This document shows positions 1 to 6,800 of a DNA stretch of 39,086 nucleotides, in pieces. The stretch is from positions 1-39,086 of the forward strand of contig NZ_PKDG01000050.1 in the NCBI RefSeq assembly GCF_002863005.1, read 5' to 3'. The stretch's first letter is position 1. Every line of letters starts with the position of its first letter. Made by a program: the position numbers and the translations under genes. The notes below the pieces were generated by a model that saw only the letters and a list, made by a program, of their open reading frames with translations, searched no databases and had not been told where the DNA came from. Origin of the DNA: Pseudoxanthomonas sp. (GTDB lineage: Bacteria; Pseudomonadota; Gammaproteobacteria; Xanthomonadales; Xanthomonadaceae).

Positions 1-299
1 GCCAGCCCGCGATCGGCCACGATCTCGATGCGATGGTCGGCCAGCAGCAGGTAGATCAGCACGCCGTTGTTCGCTTCCGTATCCCAGGTGCGCAGGCGGA
101 CGAACACCTCATGCGCGCGCTGCCGCGGATCCACGCCCGCGATCACGGCGCTCGGCGGCAGGTTGGATTCCACCGCGAACATCACCTCGCCGCGATGCAG
201 CCGCTCGCCTGCCGCGATGGCATCCGTGATGCGGTGCAGGCTGGCCTCGGGGAACAGCCGCCGGGCGGAACGGCCGAACAGATGGCGCAACAGGCGCAT
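1..299 (-). CDS. TPM-domain protein, second of the pair (3' end outside window)
   Basis: Only the first 99 or so codons are in the window; the gene runs off the left edge. The start ATG overlaps the TGA of the preceding TPM gene by one base (TGATG), which indicates translational coupling. The N-terminus reads MRLLRHLFGRSARRLF, and the next part has the features of a TPM (TLP18.3/Psb32/MOLO-1) fold: a basic helix, a segment on reaching potential ('HRGEVMFAVESNLPP'), and 'TWDTEANNGVLIYLLLADH' followed by 'IEIVADRGL'. The last two match the family's 'NNGVLLLVA..+R.+.I..GYGLE' signature. Unlike its neighbour it starts without a signal peptide, so this domain is probably cytoplasmic or membrane-attached. 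lemA-TPM-TPM trios are common in Proteobacteria; their biochemical role is not established. Confidence 0.8.
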   Translation of the reverse strand, partial: MRLLRHLFGRSARRLFPEASLHRITDAIAAGERLHRGEVMFAVESNLPPSAVIAGVDPRQRAHEVFVRLRTWDTEANNGVLIYLLLADHRIEIVADRGL

Positions 300-1159
300 C
301 ACCAGCTCCCCGAGGCGCCACCGCCTCCGGACATGCCGCCACCTCCGCCCCAGCCACCGCCGCCGAAGCCACCCCCGCCCCCACCAAAGCCGCCCCCTCC
401 CCAGCCGCCTCCGCCGCCACCCCAGCCGCCCCAATCGCGGTGCCGGGCATAACCACCGCGGGTCGACACCGAGGCCAGGCCGTACAGCAGGCCGAACACG
501 CCCGCGATGCCGGCGGGAATGAGCGAAGACAGCAGCAGCGCCACCCCGGCGGCGGCCCCGCCCGTGAACAGGCCTCGCAACCCCGCAGGTGCGCGACCGA
601 ACATGCCGCGCACGAGGGTCGCCACGATGAAGGCCGCAAAAAGGGCGAAGATCCAGTCGCCACCCCGACCGCCGCCCGGACTGGCGCGATGCGTGCTGAC
701 CGGGGCCGGCAGCGTTTCGCCGTCGATCAGTTTCACCAGGGTCGCCGTGGCATCGGCGATACCGCCACCGAAGTCACCCTCGCGGAACTTCGGTGCCAGA
801 TACTCCTGGATGACGCGGTTGGCGATGGCATCGGGGATGGCACCTTCCAGTCCGTAGCCGGGGTGGATGCGCACACGGCGGTCCTCCTTCGCGACCAGCA
901 GCAACACGCCGTCGTCCACGCCCTTGCGGCCGAGCTTCCATTGGTCGAAAACGCGCTGCGCGTATTGCTCAATGGTCTCCGGCTGCGTGGTCGGCACCAT
1001 CAGCACCTGCAGCTGGCTGCCCTTGCGCTGCTGCAACGCCAGCGCCTGCTGTTCGAGCTGCTGCTTCTGCGAGGCATCCAGCGTGCCGGTGGTGTCGACC
1101 ACCGGCGAATCCAGCGCAGGGATCGCGGCCAGCGACTGCGCCCATGCGGGCGCTGCCAC
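299..1159 (-). CDS. YgcG/TPM-domain membrane protein with Gly-rich tail
   Basis: At least 286 residues. A TPM domain covers about residues 15-150 ('VVDTTGTLDASQKQQLEQQ', 'KGVDDGVLLLVAKEDRRVRI', 'GYGLEGAIPDAIANRVI'). Two hydrophobic segments follow (around 'DWIFALFAAFIVATLV' and 'GVALLLSSLIPAGIAGVFGL'), and the tail is almost pure Gly/Trp/Phe, ending SGGGGASGSW. This is the YgcG architecture: an exported TPM domain anchored by C-terminal membrane helices. The start given is the GTG at 1159, the first standard start codon in the frame. It yields only MAAPAWAQ, the end of a signal peptide, while the in-frame codons upstream encode its missing hydrophobic core (LLRALALCLLLVAAPAWAQ). The lemA stop lies in the same frame 18 codons upstream, so the true start is probably a non-AUG codon at 1190-1201. 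The gene follows lemA directly; the function is unknown. Confidence 0.85.
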   Translation of the reverse strand: MAAPAWAQSLAAIPALDSPVVDTTGTLDASQKQQLEQQALALQQRKGSQLQVLMVPTTQPETIEQYAQRVFDQWKLGRKGVDDGVLLLVAKEDRRVRIHPGYGLEGAIPDAIANRVIQEYLAPKFREGDFGGGIADATATLVKLIDGETLPAPVSTHRASPGGGRGGDWIFALFAAFIVATLVRGMFGRAPAGLRGLFTGGAAAGVALLLSSLIPAGIAGVFGLLYGLASVSTRGGYARHRDWGGWGGGGGGWGGGGFGGGGGGFGGGGWGGGGGMSGGGGASGSW

Positions 1160-1210
1160 CAGCAGCAGGCAGAGCGCCAGCGCGCGCAGCAGGGCGGCGA
1201 TCGGCGTGGC

Positions 1211-1852
1211 TCAGTTGCCGGGCGACGGGGGTGGCGGCGGTGTGGGCGCCTGCGGCGCGGCCGGCGGCGGGGTGCCGAAATCGACGGCCGGCGCTTCGGA
1301 AATCGCCGCTTCGTTCTCGACGGTGAAGTTCGGCTTCTCCTTGGCGCCGGTGATCTTGGCGGTGATCACCTGCGGGAACTGGCGGATGTAGGTGTTGTAA
1401 TCCTGCACCGTCTGGATGTAGCGGCCGCGTGCGACGGTGATGCGGTTTTCCGTGCCTTCCAGTTGCGCCTGCAGGTCGCGGAAGGACTGGTCGGATTTCA
1501 GGTTGGGATAGTTCTCGGTCACCACCAGCAGACGAGACAGCGCACTGGACAACTCGCCTTGCGCCTGCTGGAACTGCTGCAGCGATGCCGCATCGTCGGC
1601 ATTGACCTGGATCTGCCCCACCCGCGCACGCGCGTTGGTCACGTCGGTCAGCACCTGGCGCTCCTGCTGGGCGTAGCCCTGCACGGTCTTGACCAGATTG
1701 GGGATCAGGTCGGCGCGGCGCTTGTACTGGTTCAGGACTTCCGACCAACCGGCCTTCACCGCTTCGTCCTTCTGCTGGATGGCGTTGTACCCGCAACCGG
1801 ACAACAGCGCGACCAGCACGACGATCAACCACAGACGCGACACCTGGCGCAT
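1211..1852 (-). CDS. lemA: LemA family lipoprotein
   Basis: 213 residues. The N-terminus is a lipoprotein signal peptide with lipobox LLSGC (Cys about residue 20), so the mature protein is lipid-anchored. The LemA core follows immediately: 'YNAIQQKDEAVKAGWSEV', 'QYKRRADLIPNLVKTVQGYA', then a long helical region with 'ARVGQIQVNADDAASLQQF', 'LSRLLVVTENYPNLKSDQ', 'LQAQLEGTENRITVARGRY' and 'VQDYNTYIRQFP'. The C-terminus is Pro-rich (PPPAAPQAPTPPPPPSPGN). A good ribosome binding site (AGGGAG, 9 nt spacing) precedes the ATG. It heads the lemA-TPM-TPM unit. LemA proteins are widespread helical membrane-associated proteins without an agreed function. Confidence 0.93.
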   Translation of the reverse strand: MRQVSRLWLIVVLVALLSGCGYNAIQQKDEAVKAGWSEVLNQYKRRADLIPNLVKTVQGYAQQERQVLTDVTNARARVGQIQVNADDAASLQQFQQAQGELSSALSRLLVVTENYPNLKSDQSFRDLQAQLEGTENRITVARGRYIQTVQDYNTYIRQFPQVITAKITGAKEKPNFTVENEAAISEAPAVDFGTPPPAAPQAPTPPPPPSPGN

Positions 1853-1956
1853 GGCACGACACTCCCTAGGGCGGACGAACTGATTGCAGCACCTTGCCCG
1901 TGAAGGCGCAAGCAGGTGCGCCCATCACACCTGCGGCGCTTCGTTAGGCTTCCGTG

Positions 1957-1987
1957 AAAAACGAAAGGCTCCCGAGGGAGCCTTTCG
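1957..1987 (-). terminator. Rho-independent terminator of the dgkA-terC unit
   Basis: A perfect 12-bp inverted repeat (CGAAAGGCTCCC at 1962-1973, GGGAGCCTTTCG at 1976-1987) is followed, read on the minus strand, by five T residues (1957-1961). It begins 24 bp past the terC stop codon. The stem and U-tract fit an intrinsic terminator for terC. The same hairpin separates that unit from the lemA promoter region. Confidence 0.88.
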
Positions 1988-2010
1988 CCGGGCCTTCGCG
2001 AGGCGCGGAT

Positions 2011-2745
2011 TCACTCGCGCAGCATGCGCTGGCTGGCGCGCTTCTTCGCCCACAGGTTGAGGCACTCGACCACGGCAGAGAAGGCCATCGCACCGTACAG
2101 ATAACCCTTCGGGATGTGCATCTCGAAGCCATCCAGCAGCAGGTACGCACCGACCGCCACGATGAAGGCCAGCGCCAGCATCTTGATGGTCGGGTTGTTG
2201 TCGATGAACTGGCCCAGCGGGCGCGCCGCCAGCAGCATCACCGCCACGGCCAACAGGATTGCCGCCACCATCACCGGGGTGTGGTTGGCCATGCCCACGG
2301 CCGCGATCACCGAGTCGAGCGAGAACACGATGTCGATCACCGCGATCTGCGCGATCACGCCGGCGAACGAAGCGGCGGGACGCGTATGCACGTCTTCCGA
2401 ATCGGGCTCGCCCTTGACCAGCTCCAGGATTTCCTTGGTGCCCTTCACCAGCAGGAACACGCCGCCCAGGATCAGCACCAGGTCGCGGACCGAGATGCCC
2501 TGGCCGAACAGCGTGAAGAGGTCGGCGGTCAGGCCGGCCAGCCACGCAAGGGTCAACAACAGCAGGATGCGGGTGATGCACGCCACCGCGATGCCGAACT
2601 TGCGCGCCACTTCGCGCTGGTGCGGCGGCAGCTTGCTGACCGCGATGGAGATGAAGACCAGGTTGTCGATGCCCAGCACGATCTCGATCGCACTCAGCGT
2701 GACCAGCGTGATCCACACCTGCGGATCGGTAAGCAATTCCATCAT
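2011..2745 (-). CDS. TerC family integral membrane protein
   Basis: 244 residues with about seven hydrophobic segments. The two hallmark TerC motifs are present, each placing an Asp inside a membrane helix: 'IEIVLGIDNLVFISI' (D27 of GIDN) and 'DIVFSLDSVIAAVGM' (D144 of SLDS). Family members include the tellurite-resistance protein TerC and exporters implicated in manganese or other metal-ion efflux; the substrate here cannot be read from sequence. There are adjacent ATG codons at the start (2745 and 2742). The gene lies 29 bp downstream of dgkA and probably shares its transcript. That gap is too short for the Mn-sensing yybP-ykoY riboswitch that often precedes such genes. Confidence 0.92.
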   Translation of the reverse strand: MMELLTDPQVWITLVTLSAIEIVLGIDNLVFISIAVSKLPPHQREVARKFGIAVACITRILLLLTLAWLAGLTADLFTLFGQGISVRDLVLILGGVFLLVKGTKEILELVKGEPDSEDVHTRPAASFAGVIAQIAVIDIVFSLDSVIAAVGMANHTPVMVAAILLAVAVMLLAARPLGQFIDNNPTIKMLALAFIVAVGAYLLLDGFEMHIPKGYLYGAMAFSAVVECLNLWAKKRASQRMLRE

Positions 2746-2774
2746 CGGGGGGTACCTAGGTTCGGATCAAAAAT

Positions 2775-3155
2775 TCACAGGTAGCGTGGTGCGAGGATCA
2801 GCGCCCAGCACAGCAGCACGTTCATCATCAGCACGAACACGGCAGCGGAGCCCATGTCCTTGGCGCGACCGGCCAGCTCGTGGTGTTCGGGACCGTAGCG
2901 CTCGATCACCGCTTCCACCGCGGAGTTCAGCAGTTCCGCCGCGAGCACCAGGAGGCAGCTGCCGATCATCACCGCGCGCTCCAGGCCGGTTTCGCCCAGC
3001 CACAGCGCCAAGGGTGCCATCACCACCAGCAGGTAGACCTCGAGGCGGAACGAGGATTCGTGCATCCACGCCGCGCGCAGTCCCTGCAGGGACCAGACGG
3101 TGGCTTTCAGGATGCGGCCGGGGCCGCGCGGGAAGTGTCCGGTTTCGTCTGCCAT
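2775..3155 (-). CDS. dgkA: Diacylglycerol kinase (DgkA type)
   Basis: 126 residues, the normal size for this trimeric inner-membrane enzyme, which phosphorylates diacylglycerol left over from membrane-derived glycan synthesis to phosphatidic acid. The conserved 'LAAELLNSAVEAVIER' segment carries the catalytic-site Glu (E74) and the LNSA motif (N77-A79). It is followed by 'HELAGRAKDMGSAAVF' and a last membrane helix. Three hydrophobic helices are visible (about 39-54, 59-75, 100-122). The ATG at 3155 is chosen because the protein then begins MADETGHFPRGPGRILKA, the usual short amphipathic N-terminus; an open frame continues upstream but has no family resemblance. It is transcribed away from the SGNH lipoprotein gene and leads into terC. 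Confidence 0.95.
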   Translation of the reverse strand: MADETGHFPRGPGRILKATVWSLQGLRAAWMHESSFRLEVYLLVVMAPLALWLGETGLERAVMIGSCLLVLAAELLNSAVEAVIERYGPEHHELAGRAKDMGSAAVFVLMMNVLLCWALILAPRYL

Positions 3156-3373
3156 GGGGCGGGTTGAGGCGGAAAGGGGTCCCGCATCGGCCCCGGCCGG
3201 TCGGGCCGAAGCCGGATCCAGCAGAGGGAGGTGTCGGGTGGAGCCGGCGCATGCACTGCGCCCAAGCGTCCAATTTTGCCACAAGGCGATCTCGGGCCGC
3301 CTCGCCAGCGGTTTGCATCCCCGGGAACGGGCTGGTCCACTAGCTTGCCCGCGTCCAAGGAGACCTCCCCCTC

Positions 3374-4111
3374 GTGCCCTTCCTGAATACCGTACGCCTG
3401 CCGCTGATCGCCGCCGCACTGGCCGCACTGCTGGCCGCCTGTGCCGGAAGCCCACCCACGACCCCGGCCACGGCCGCGACACCGGTTTCAGCCAAGGAGG
3501 CACCGCGGATCCCCGAACAGGTCTCAAGCCCGGCCTGGGAAGCCGACATGCAGCGCTTCGAGGCCGCCGACGCGCAGTCGCCGCCGCCGCGCGGGGGCGT
3601 GCTGTTCATCGGCAGCTCGTCGATCCGCTTCTGGGACACGCTGGCGCAGGACTTCCCGGGCGTGCCGGTGATCAACCGGGGCTTCGGCGGTTCCGAACTG
3701 CGCGACAGCACGTGGTATGCCGACCGCATCGTCGTGCCGTATGCGCCGCGGCAGATCCTGATCTATGCCGGCGACAACGACCTCGACGCGGGGCGCACGC
3801 CACAGCAACTGCATGCGGACTTCATCGCCTTCGTCGAGCGCGTGCGCCGCGACCTGCCGAAAACCAGGATCGCGTACATCAGCAACAAGCCCAGCCCGTC
3901 GCGCGCGCAGCTGCTGTCCGTGCAGCGGGAGGCGAATGGGTTGATCGCGGCGGAAGCCAAGCGCCTGGGCGTGGACTACATCGACATCTTCACGCCCATG
4001 CTGGACGCCAGCGGCCAGCCGGACGAATCCTTGTTCATCGAGGACCGGCTGCACCTGAACCGTGCCGGCTACGTCATCTGGCAGCGCGTGATCGCGCCCT
4101 ACCTCAAGTAA
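3374..4111 (+). CDS. SGNH/GDSL-family hydrolase, predicted lipoprotein
   Basis: 245 residues. It starts at GTG 3374, with a strong Shine-Dalgarno (AAGGAGA) 10 nt upstream. The signal peptide has lipobox LLAAC (Cys23), so the enzyme is probably lipid-anchored in the envelope. Residues 24-50 form a Pro/Thr/Ala-rich linker. The SGNH blocks are all present: block I 'FIGSSSIRFW' (nucleophile Ser82), block II 'RGFGGSE' (Gly106), block III 'YAGDNDLD' (Asn135) and block V 'EDRLHLN' (Asp224, His227). This is the GSSS-type subgroup of GDSL-like lipases/acylhydrolases, acting on ester or acetyl groups; the natural substrate is unknown. The gene is monocistronic: divergent from dgkA and convergent with the subtilase. 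Confidence 0.92.
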   Translation: MPFLNTVRLPLIAAALAALLAACAGSPPTTPATAATPVSAKEAPRIPEQVSSPAWEADMQRFEAADAQSPPPRGGVLFIGSSSIRFWDTLAQDFPGVPVINRGFGGSELRDSTWYADRIVVPYAPRQILIYAGDNDLDAGRTPQQLHADFIAFVERVRRDLPKTRIAYISNKPSPSRAQLLSVQREANGLIAAEAKRLGVDYIDIFTPMLDASGQPDESLFIEDRLHLNRAGYVIWQRVIAPYLK

Positions 4112-4121
4112 CCGCGTCCGC

Positions 4122-4154
4122 AAAAAAAAGAAGCCCGGCGATGCCGGGCTTCTT
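4122..4154 (-). terminator. Terminator between convergent SGNH and subtilase genes
   Basis: A 12-bp perfect stem (AAGAAGCCCGGC at 4128-4139, GCCGGGCTTCTT at 4143-4154) with a 3-nt loop. On the minus strand it is followed by an eight-T run (A residues 4122-4129 on plus), which makes a strong intrinsic terminator 21 bp past the subtilase stop. On the plus strand the tail (CGTTGC) is poor. The stem lies 17 bp after the SGNH stop and may still stop or protect that transcript, so it probably serves both genes unequally. Confidence 0.88.
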
Positions 4155-4174
4155 CGTTGCACTCGGATGTTCCG

Positions 4175-5548
4175 TCAGAAACCGCTGGCGTTGAGGCGTC
4201 CGCCGGTGACCGTCTTGCCCTGCAGCGAAGGCGTGGGCACCGTGGAGCCGAGAATCGCCGCCTTTATCTGCGCTGCCGTCACGCCGGGACGCGTGGATGC
4301 GTAGAGTGCAGCTGCACCGGTGACGTGCGGCGTGGCCATCGAGGTGCCGCTGTAGCTGGCATAACCGGAGACCACGCTGCCCTTCGATGCCTTCGGCACG
4401 GTCGACCAGATGCCATAACCGGGCGCGCCCAGGTCGACCGTGGTGACGCCGTAGTTGTAGACCAGCGCGCCGGTGGATCGCAGCGCCGCCACCGAAATGA
4501 TGCTGGCGTTGGGATACGACGCCGGGTAGCACGCCCCCGAGGTGTTGCTTTCGCAATTGACGCTGTCGTTGCCTGCCGCGACGATCGTCAGGATCTCCGC
4601 CTGGCCGGCCCGGTCGATGGCATCGCTGAGCGCCTGCGAGTAGCCGCCACCGCCCCACGAATTGTTGGTCGCGACCAGGTTCAGGCCATGACGCGTCTTC
4701 AGGTCGGTGAAGTAGTCCAGCGCCTTGATGGCATTGGCCGTGCTGCCGCCACGACGGCCGAGGAACTTGCCGCTGATCAGCTTCACGCCGCTCCAGCACA
4801 CGCCGGCCACGCCCTTGCCATTGCCACCGACGCCGGCGATGGTGCCGGCCACGTGGGTGCCATGGTCGTCATTGGCGCCGCCGGAGTTGATGTCGTTGGT
4901 GTTGCCGTCGAAGTCCCACCCACGCACGTCGTCCACGTAGCCGTTGCCGTCGTTGTCCACGCCATCGACCGGGTCGTAGGGATTGGTCCAGATGTTCGCG
5001 GTCAGGTCTTCATGATTGAAGTAGATGCCTTCATCGATCACCCCGACCACCACGTTGCCGCAACTCGTATGGCCGGCGGCCCAGGCCTCGGACGCCTGCG
5101 AGCCGTAGACGTTGGCGGGCGTGCCCGCATCGCCGTACATGCCCCACAGCGACCCGTTGGTGGAATAGGTGTCGTTGGAGACGGCGTTGTGCTGGTAGGT
5201 CCAGTTCGGCTCGGCGTACTCGACGGCAGGGTCTGCGCTCAGCACCTGCACGGCGGCGGACAGATCCACGTTGCCCGGCAGCTTGAGCAGGGCGATTTCG
5301 CCGCTGCGGCCATTGCCGCGACGCACCGTCTCCAGCTTCTGCGCACCGAGGCCCTGCACCACCGCATCACGGTCAGCCAGCACGGCGCCATCGCGATACT
5401 TCACCAGCAACTCGCCACTGACGTGCGGCTGGCCCGCCTTCAATCCCTTGATCACCAGATCCGGCCTGCCACCCGCGCTCGCGGTTTGCGCCGCGCCCAT
5501 CGTCACGAGTGCCAAACCCACCCACACCGCCATGCGATTCTTCTTCAT
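4175..5548 (-). CDS. Secreted subtilisin-like serine peptidase (S8)
   Basis: 457 residues from the ATG at 5548. That codon gives a clean Sec signal peptide (MKKNRMAVWVGLALVTMGAA, cleavage near ASA-GG). The frame is open for 61 more codons upstream, but that stretch is not protein-like. An inhibitor-I9-like propeptide spans about residues 40-120 ('ELLVKYRDGAV' to 'DPAVEYAEPNW'). The catalytic domain has the full triad: Asp172 ('GVIDEGI'), His229 ('DDHGTHVAGT') and Ser403 ('SGTSMATPHV'), with oxyanion-hole Asn327 ('VAAGND'). A DNDGNGYVDD loop (198-207) looks like a calcium site. The protein ends right after the catalytic domain, with no P/Homo B or PPC domain. Five or so Cys suggest disulfides. 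Probably an exoprotease for nutrient acquisition. Confidence 0.93.
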   Translation of the reverse strand: MKKNRMAVWVGLALVTMGAAQTASAGGRPDLVIKGLKAGQPHVSGELLVKYRDGAVLADRDAVVQGLGAQKLETVRRGNGRSGEIALLKLPGNVDLSAAVQVLSADPAVEYAEPNWTYQHNAVSNDTYSTNGSLWGMYGDAGTPANVYGSQASEAWAAGHTSCGNVVVGVIDEGIYFNHEDLTANIWTNPYDPVDGVDNDGNGYVDDVRGWDFDGNTNDINSGGANDDHGTHVAGTIAGVGGNGKGVAGVCWSGVKLISGKFLGRRGGSTANAIKALDYFTDLKTRHGLNLVATNNSWGGGGYSQALSDAIDRAGQAEILTIVAAGNDSVNCESNTSGACYPASYPNASIISVAALRSTGALVYNYGVTTVDLGAPGYGIWSTVPKASKGSVVSGYASYSGTSMATPHVTGAAALYASTRPGVTAAQIKAAILGSTVPTPSLQGKTVTGGRLNASGF

Positions 5549-5604
5549 AAGCCGATCCGACTCCGAGTGTTGTGATTGCCGCGCGGGACAGCGCAGTGGG
5601 TCGA

Positions 5605-5631
5605 ATCTAGCTTGTAATTTTCGTTCTAGAT
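5605..5631. promoter_or_regulatory. AT-rich inverted repeat upstream of the subtilase gene
   Basis: ATCTAG (5605-5610) and its complement CTAGAT (5626-5631) flank a 15-bp AT-rich spacer, 57-83 bp upstream of the subtilase start. The stretch 5604-5650 is far richer in A+T than the rest of the window, as expected of a promoter. I could not assign convincing -35/-10 boxes. The repeat could be an operator, but six-base arms are weak evidence. Confidence 0.3.
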
Positions 5632-5727
5632 ATGGATTTTCAGCTAACATTTTCTCCTCTGTCGCGCGCTGGAACCCTGCCACCGGTAGCCATGGGAATG
5701 GTTCGCATCGGCGGAAAAATCGCGCGA

Positions 5728-6105
5728 TCACCGCCGCCGTGGCGCACCCTCGTTCTGGTGCAGGCTCAGCACGTTGCCATCGGGGTCGAGAAAATCCAAC
5801 GACAGTCCGCCATCGGGCGATTCGCTGACCGGCACCACGATGTCCACACCCTTCGCAGCCAGCGCTTCCGCGTGGTCATCGATGCCCCCGTCCAGGCTGA
5901 AGACGACGACTGGCGATTCGCCTGCGCGCGCAGGCCGTGGAATGAGCACCAGGGCGAGTTCGCCCACCTCGCCCATCGCGAACGGCCCGTCATGCCCGTC
6001 CATCGCGGCGATGGGCAGGCCCAGGGTGTCGCGATAGAAGCCCACCGACCGGGCCAGGTCGGAAACGAAGAACACAATGGCGCCTACCTTGCAGTGTCCG
6101 AGCAT
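5728..6105 (-). CDS. VOC (glyoxalase/bleomycin-resistance fold) protein
   Basis: 125 residues, one complete vicinal-oxygen-chelate module pair: 'VGAIVFFVSDLARSVGFYRDTLGL' opens the first beta-alpha-beta-beta-beta unit and 'GLSLDFLDPDGNVLSLHQ' closes the second. Such proteins are dimeric metal-dependent lyases, dioxygenases or antibiotic-binding proteins; neither substrate nor metal can be assigned. AGGAAG lies 6 nt upstream of the ATG. The start lies inside the 3' end of the sigma-70-like gene (22-bp overlap), so the two are transcribed together and probably translationally coupled. Pairing of VOC-type genes with sigma-like regulators recurs in bacteria. Confidence 0.87.
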   Translation of the reverse strand: MLGHCKVGAIVFFVSDLARSVGFYRDTLGLPIAAMDGHDGPFAMGEVGELALVLIPRPARAGESPVVVFSLDGGIDDHAEALAAKGVDIVVPVSESPDGGLSLDFLDPDGNVLSLHQNEGAPRRR

Positions 6106-6800
6106 GGGATGTCTTCCTGTGTGATTCCCTTCCGTACGTTGCCGCGGGAAGGCGAAGTGTGAGCACCGGCATCGATCAGGATCAGATGACCGTCCGGATC
6201 ATGCGTACCCAGCCCCTCGCCCGCCTGCATGGCCGCCTTCAGCGCGCGTCGGGCGAGGCCGAAGGCGAGGTCCACGCTGCGCGCCGGATCGCGCTGGTGC
6301 GCGAGCGCGATGCTTTCCGCACGCGCTGCTGGCGACTGCGCGGCGAGCGCCTTGCGGATGCGGGTCAGGCGCTGGCGGAAAGCGGTCGGTTCGATGCGCA
6401 GGATCCAGCGGATCTCGTCCGCCGACAGGCCATGCAGCGCGAGTATCGCCAGCCTGCGTGCGGAGGGCGGCAACGCGGCCAGCCACGGCGGGCAGGCGTT
6501 GGAATTGCTGGTGAGGGCGTGTGGCGATGGGCTTTCTTCGCTGCCGGCCAACAGGCCCGCCTCGGCCTCGCGCCGGCGGCGACGTCCGGCGGCGCGGGCA
6601 GCCATCGCGGCCTGGTGGCGCACGACACCCGACAGCCATGGCAGATCGTGCCGCCCGGCCAGCAGTCCCGCGAGCAACGCCTCCTGCACCAGGTCGTCCG
6701 CTTCATGCGCACGCCGGCACAACCGCAACGCCTGCGCACGGAGGGCGCGATAGTCCTCGTGCGTCAGCGTGGCTTCGCTCCCGCCCGGTGCCGCCGGCAT
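6084..6800 (-). CDS. Sigma-70 (ECF-like) regulatory protein with C-terminal extension
   Basis: 238 residues. Residues 13-80 resemble sigma region 2 ('YRALRAQALRLCRRAHEADD', then LVQEALLAGL and 'LPWLSGVVRHQAAMAARAAG' with a following Arg cluster). Residues 108-153 resemble region 4, a helix-turn-helix ('LPPSARRLAILALHGLSADE' through 'FRQRLTRIRKALA'). About 80 residues follow that are not part of a minimal ECF factor and contain 'GLGTHDPDGHLILIDAG'. No anti-sigma gene is adjacent. The start ATG overlaps the iaaA stop by one base and the end overlaps the VOC gene. It may be a true ECF factor or a sigma-derived regulator; region 2 is less canonical than region 4. Confidence 0.75.
   Translation of the reverse strand: MPAAPGGSEATLTHEDYRALRAQALRLCRRAHEADDLVQEALLAGLLAGRHDLPWLSGVVRHQAAMAARAAGRRRRREAEAGLLAGSEESPSPHALTSNSNACPPWLAALPPSARRLAILALHGLSADEIRWILRIEPTAFRQRLTRIRKALAAQSPAARAESIALAHQRDPARSVDLAFGLARRALKAAMQAGEGLGTHDPDGHLILIDAGAHTSPSRGNVRKGITQEDIPCSDTAR

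Noticed and set aside
299..452. Proline-rich plus-strand frame opposite the TPM gene
   Set aside because: It is the complement of the Gly-rich tail of the TPM protein, whose frame has clear TPM motifs.
2746..2774. Possible yybP-ykoY manganese riboswitch before terC
   Set aside because: Only 29 bp separate terC from dgkA, too short for that element, and no matching structure is visible.
3156..3527. Upstream extension of dgkA to 250 residues
   Set aside because: The extra residues have no family similarity, and DgkA is about 120-130 residues long; the ATG at 3155 gives the right length.
5549..5731. N-terminal extension of the subtilase (61 more in-frame codons)
   Set aside because: The extension is Arg/Pro/Cys-rich and would bury the signal peptide; the internal ATG at 5548 starts a typical secretion signal.
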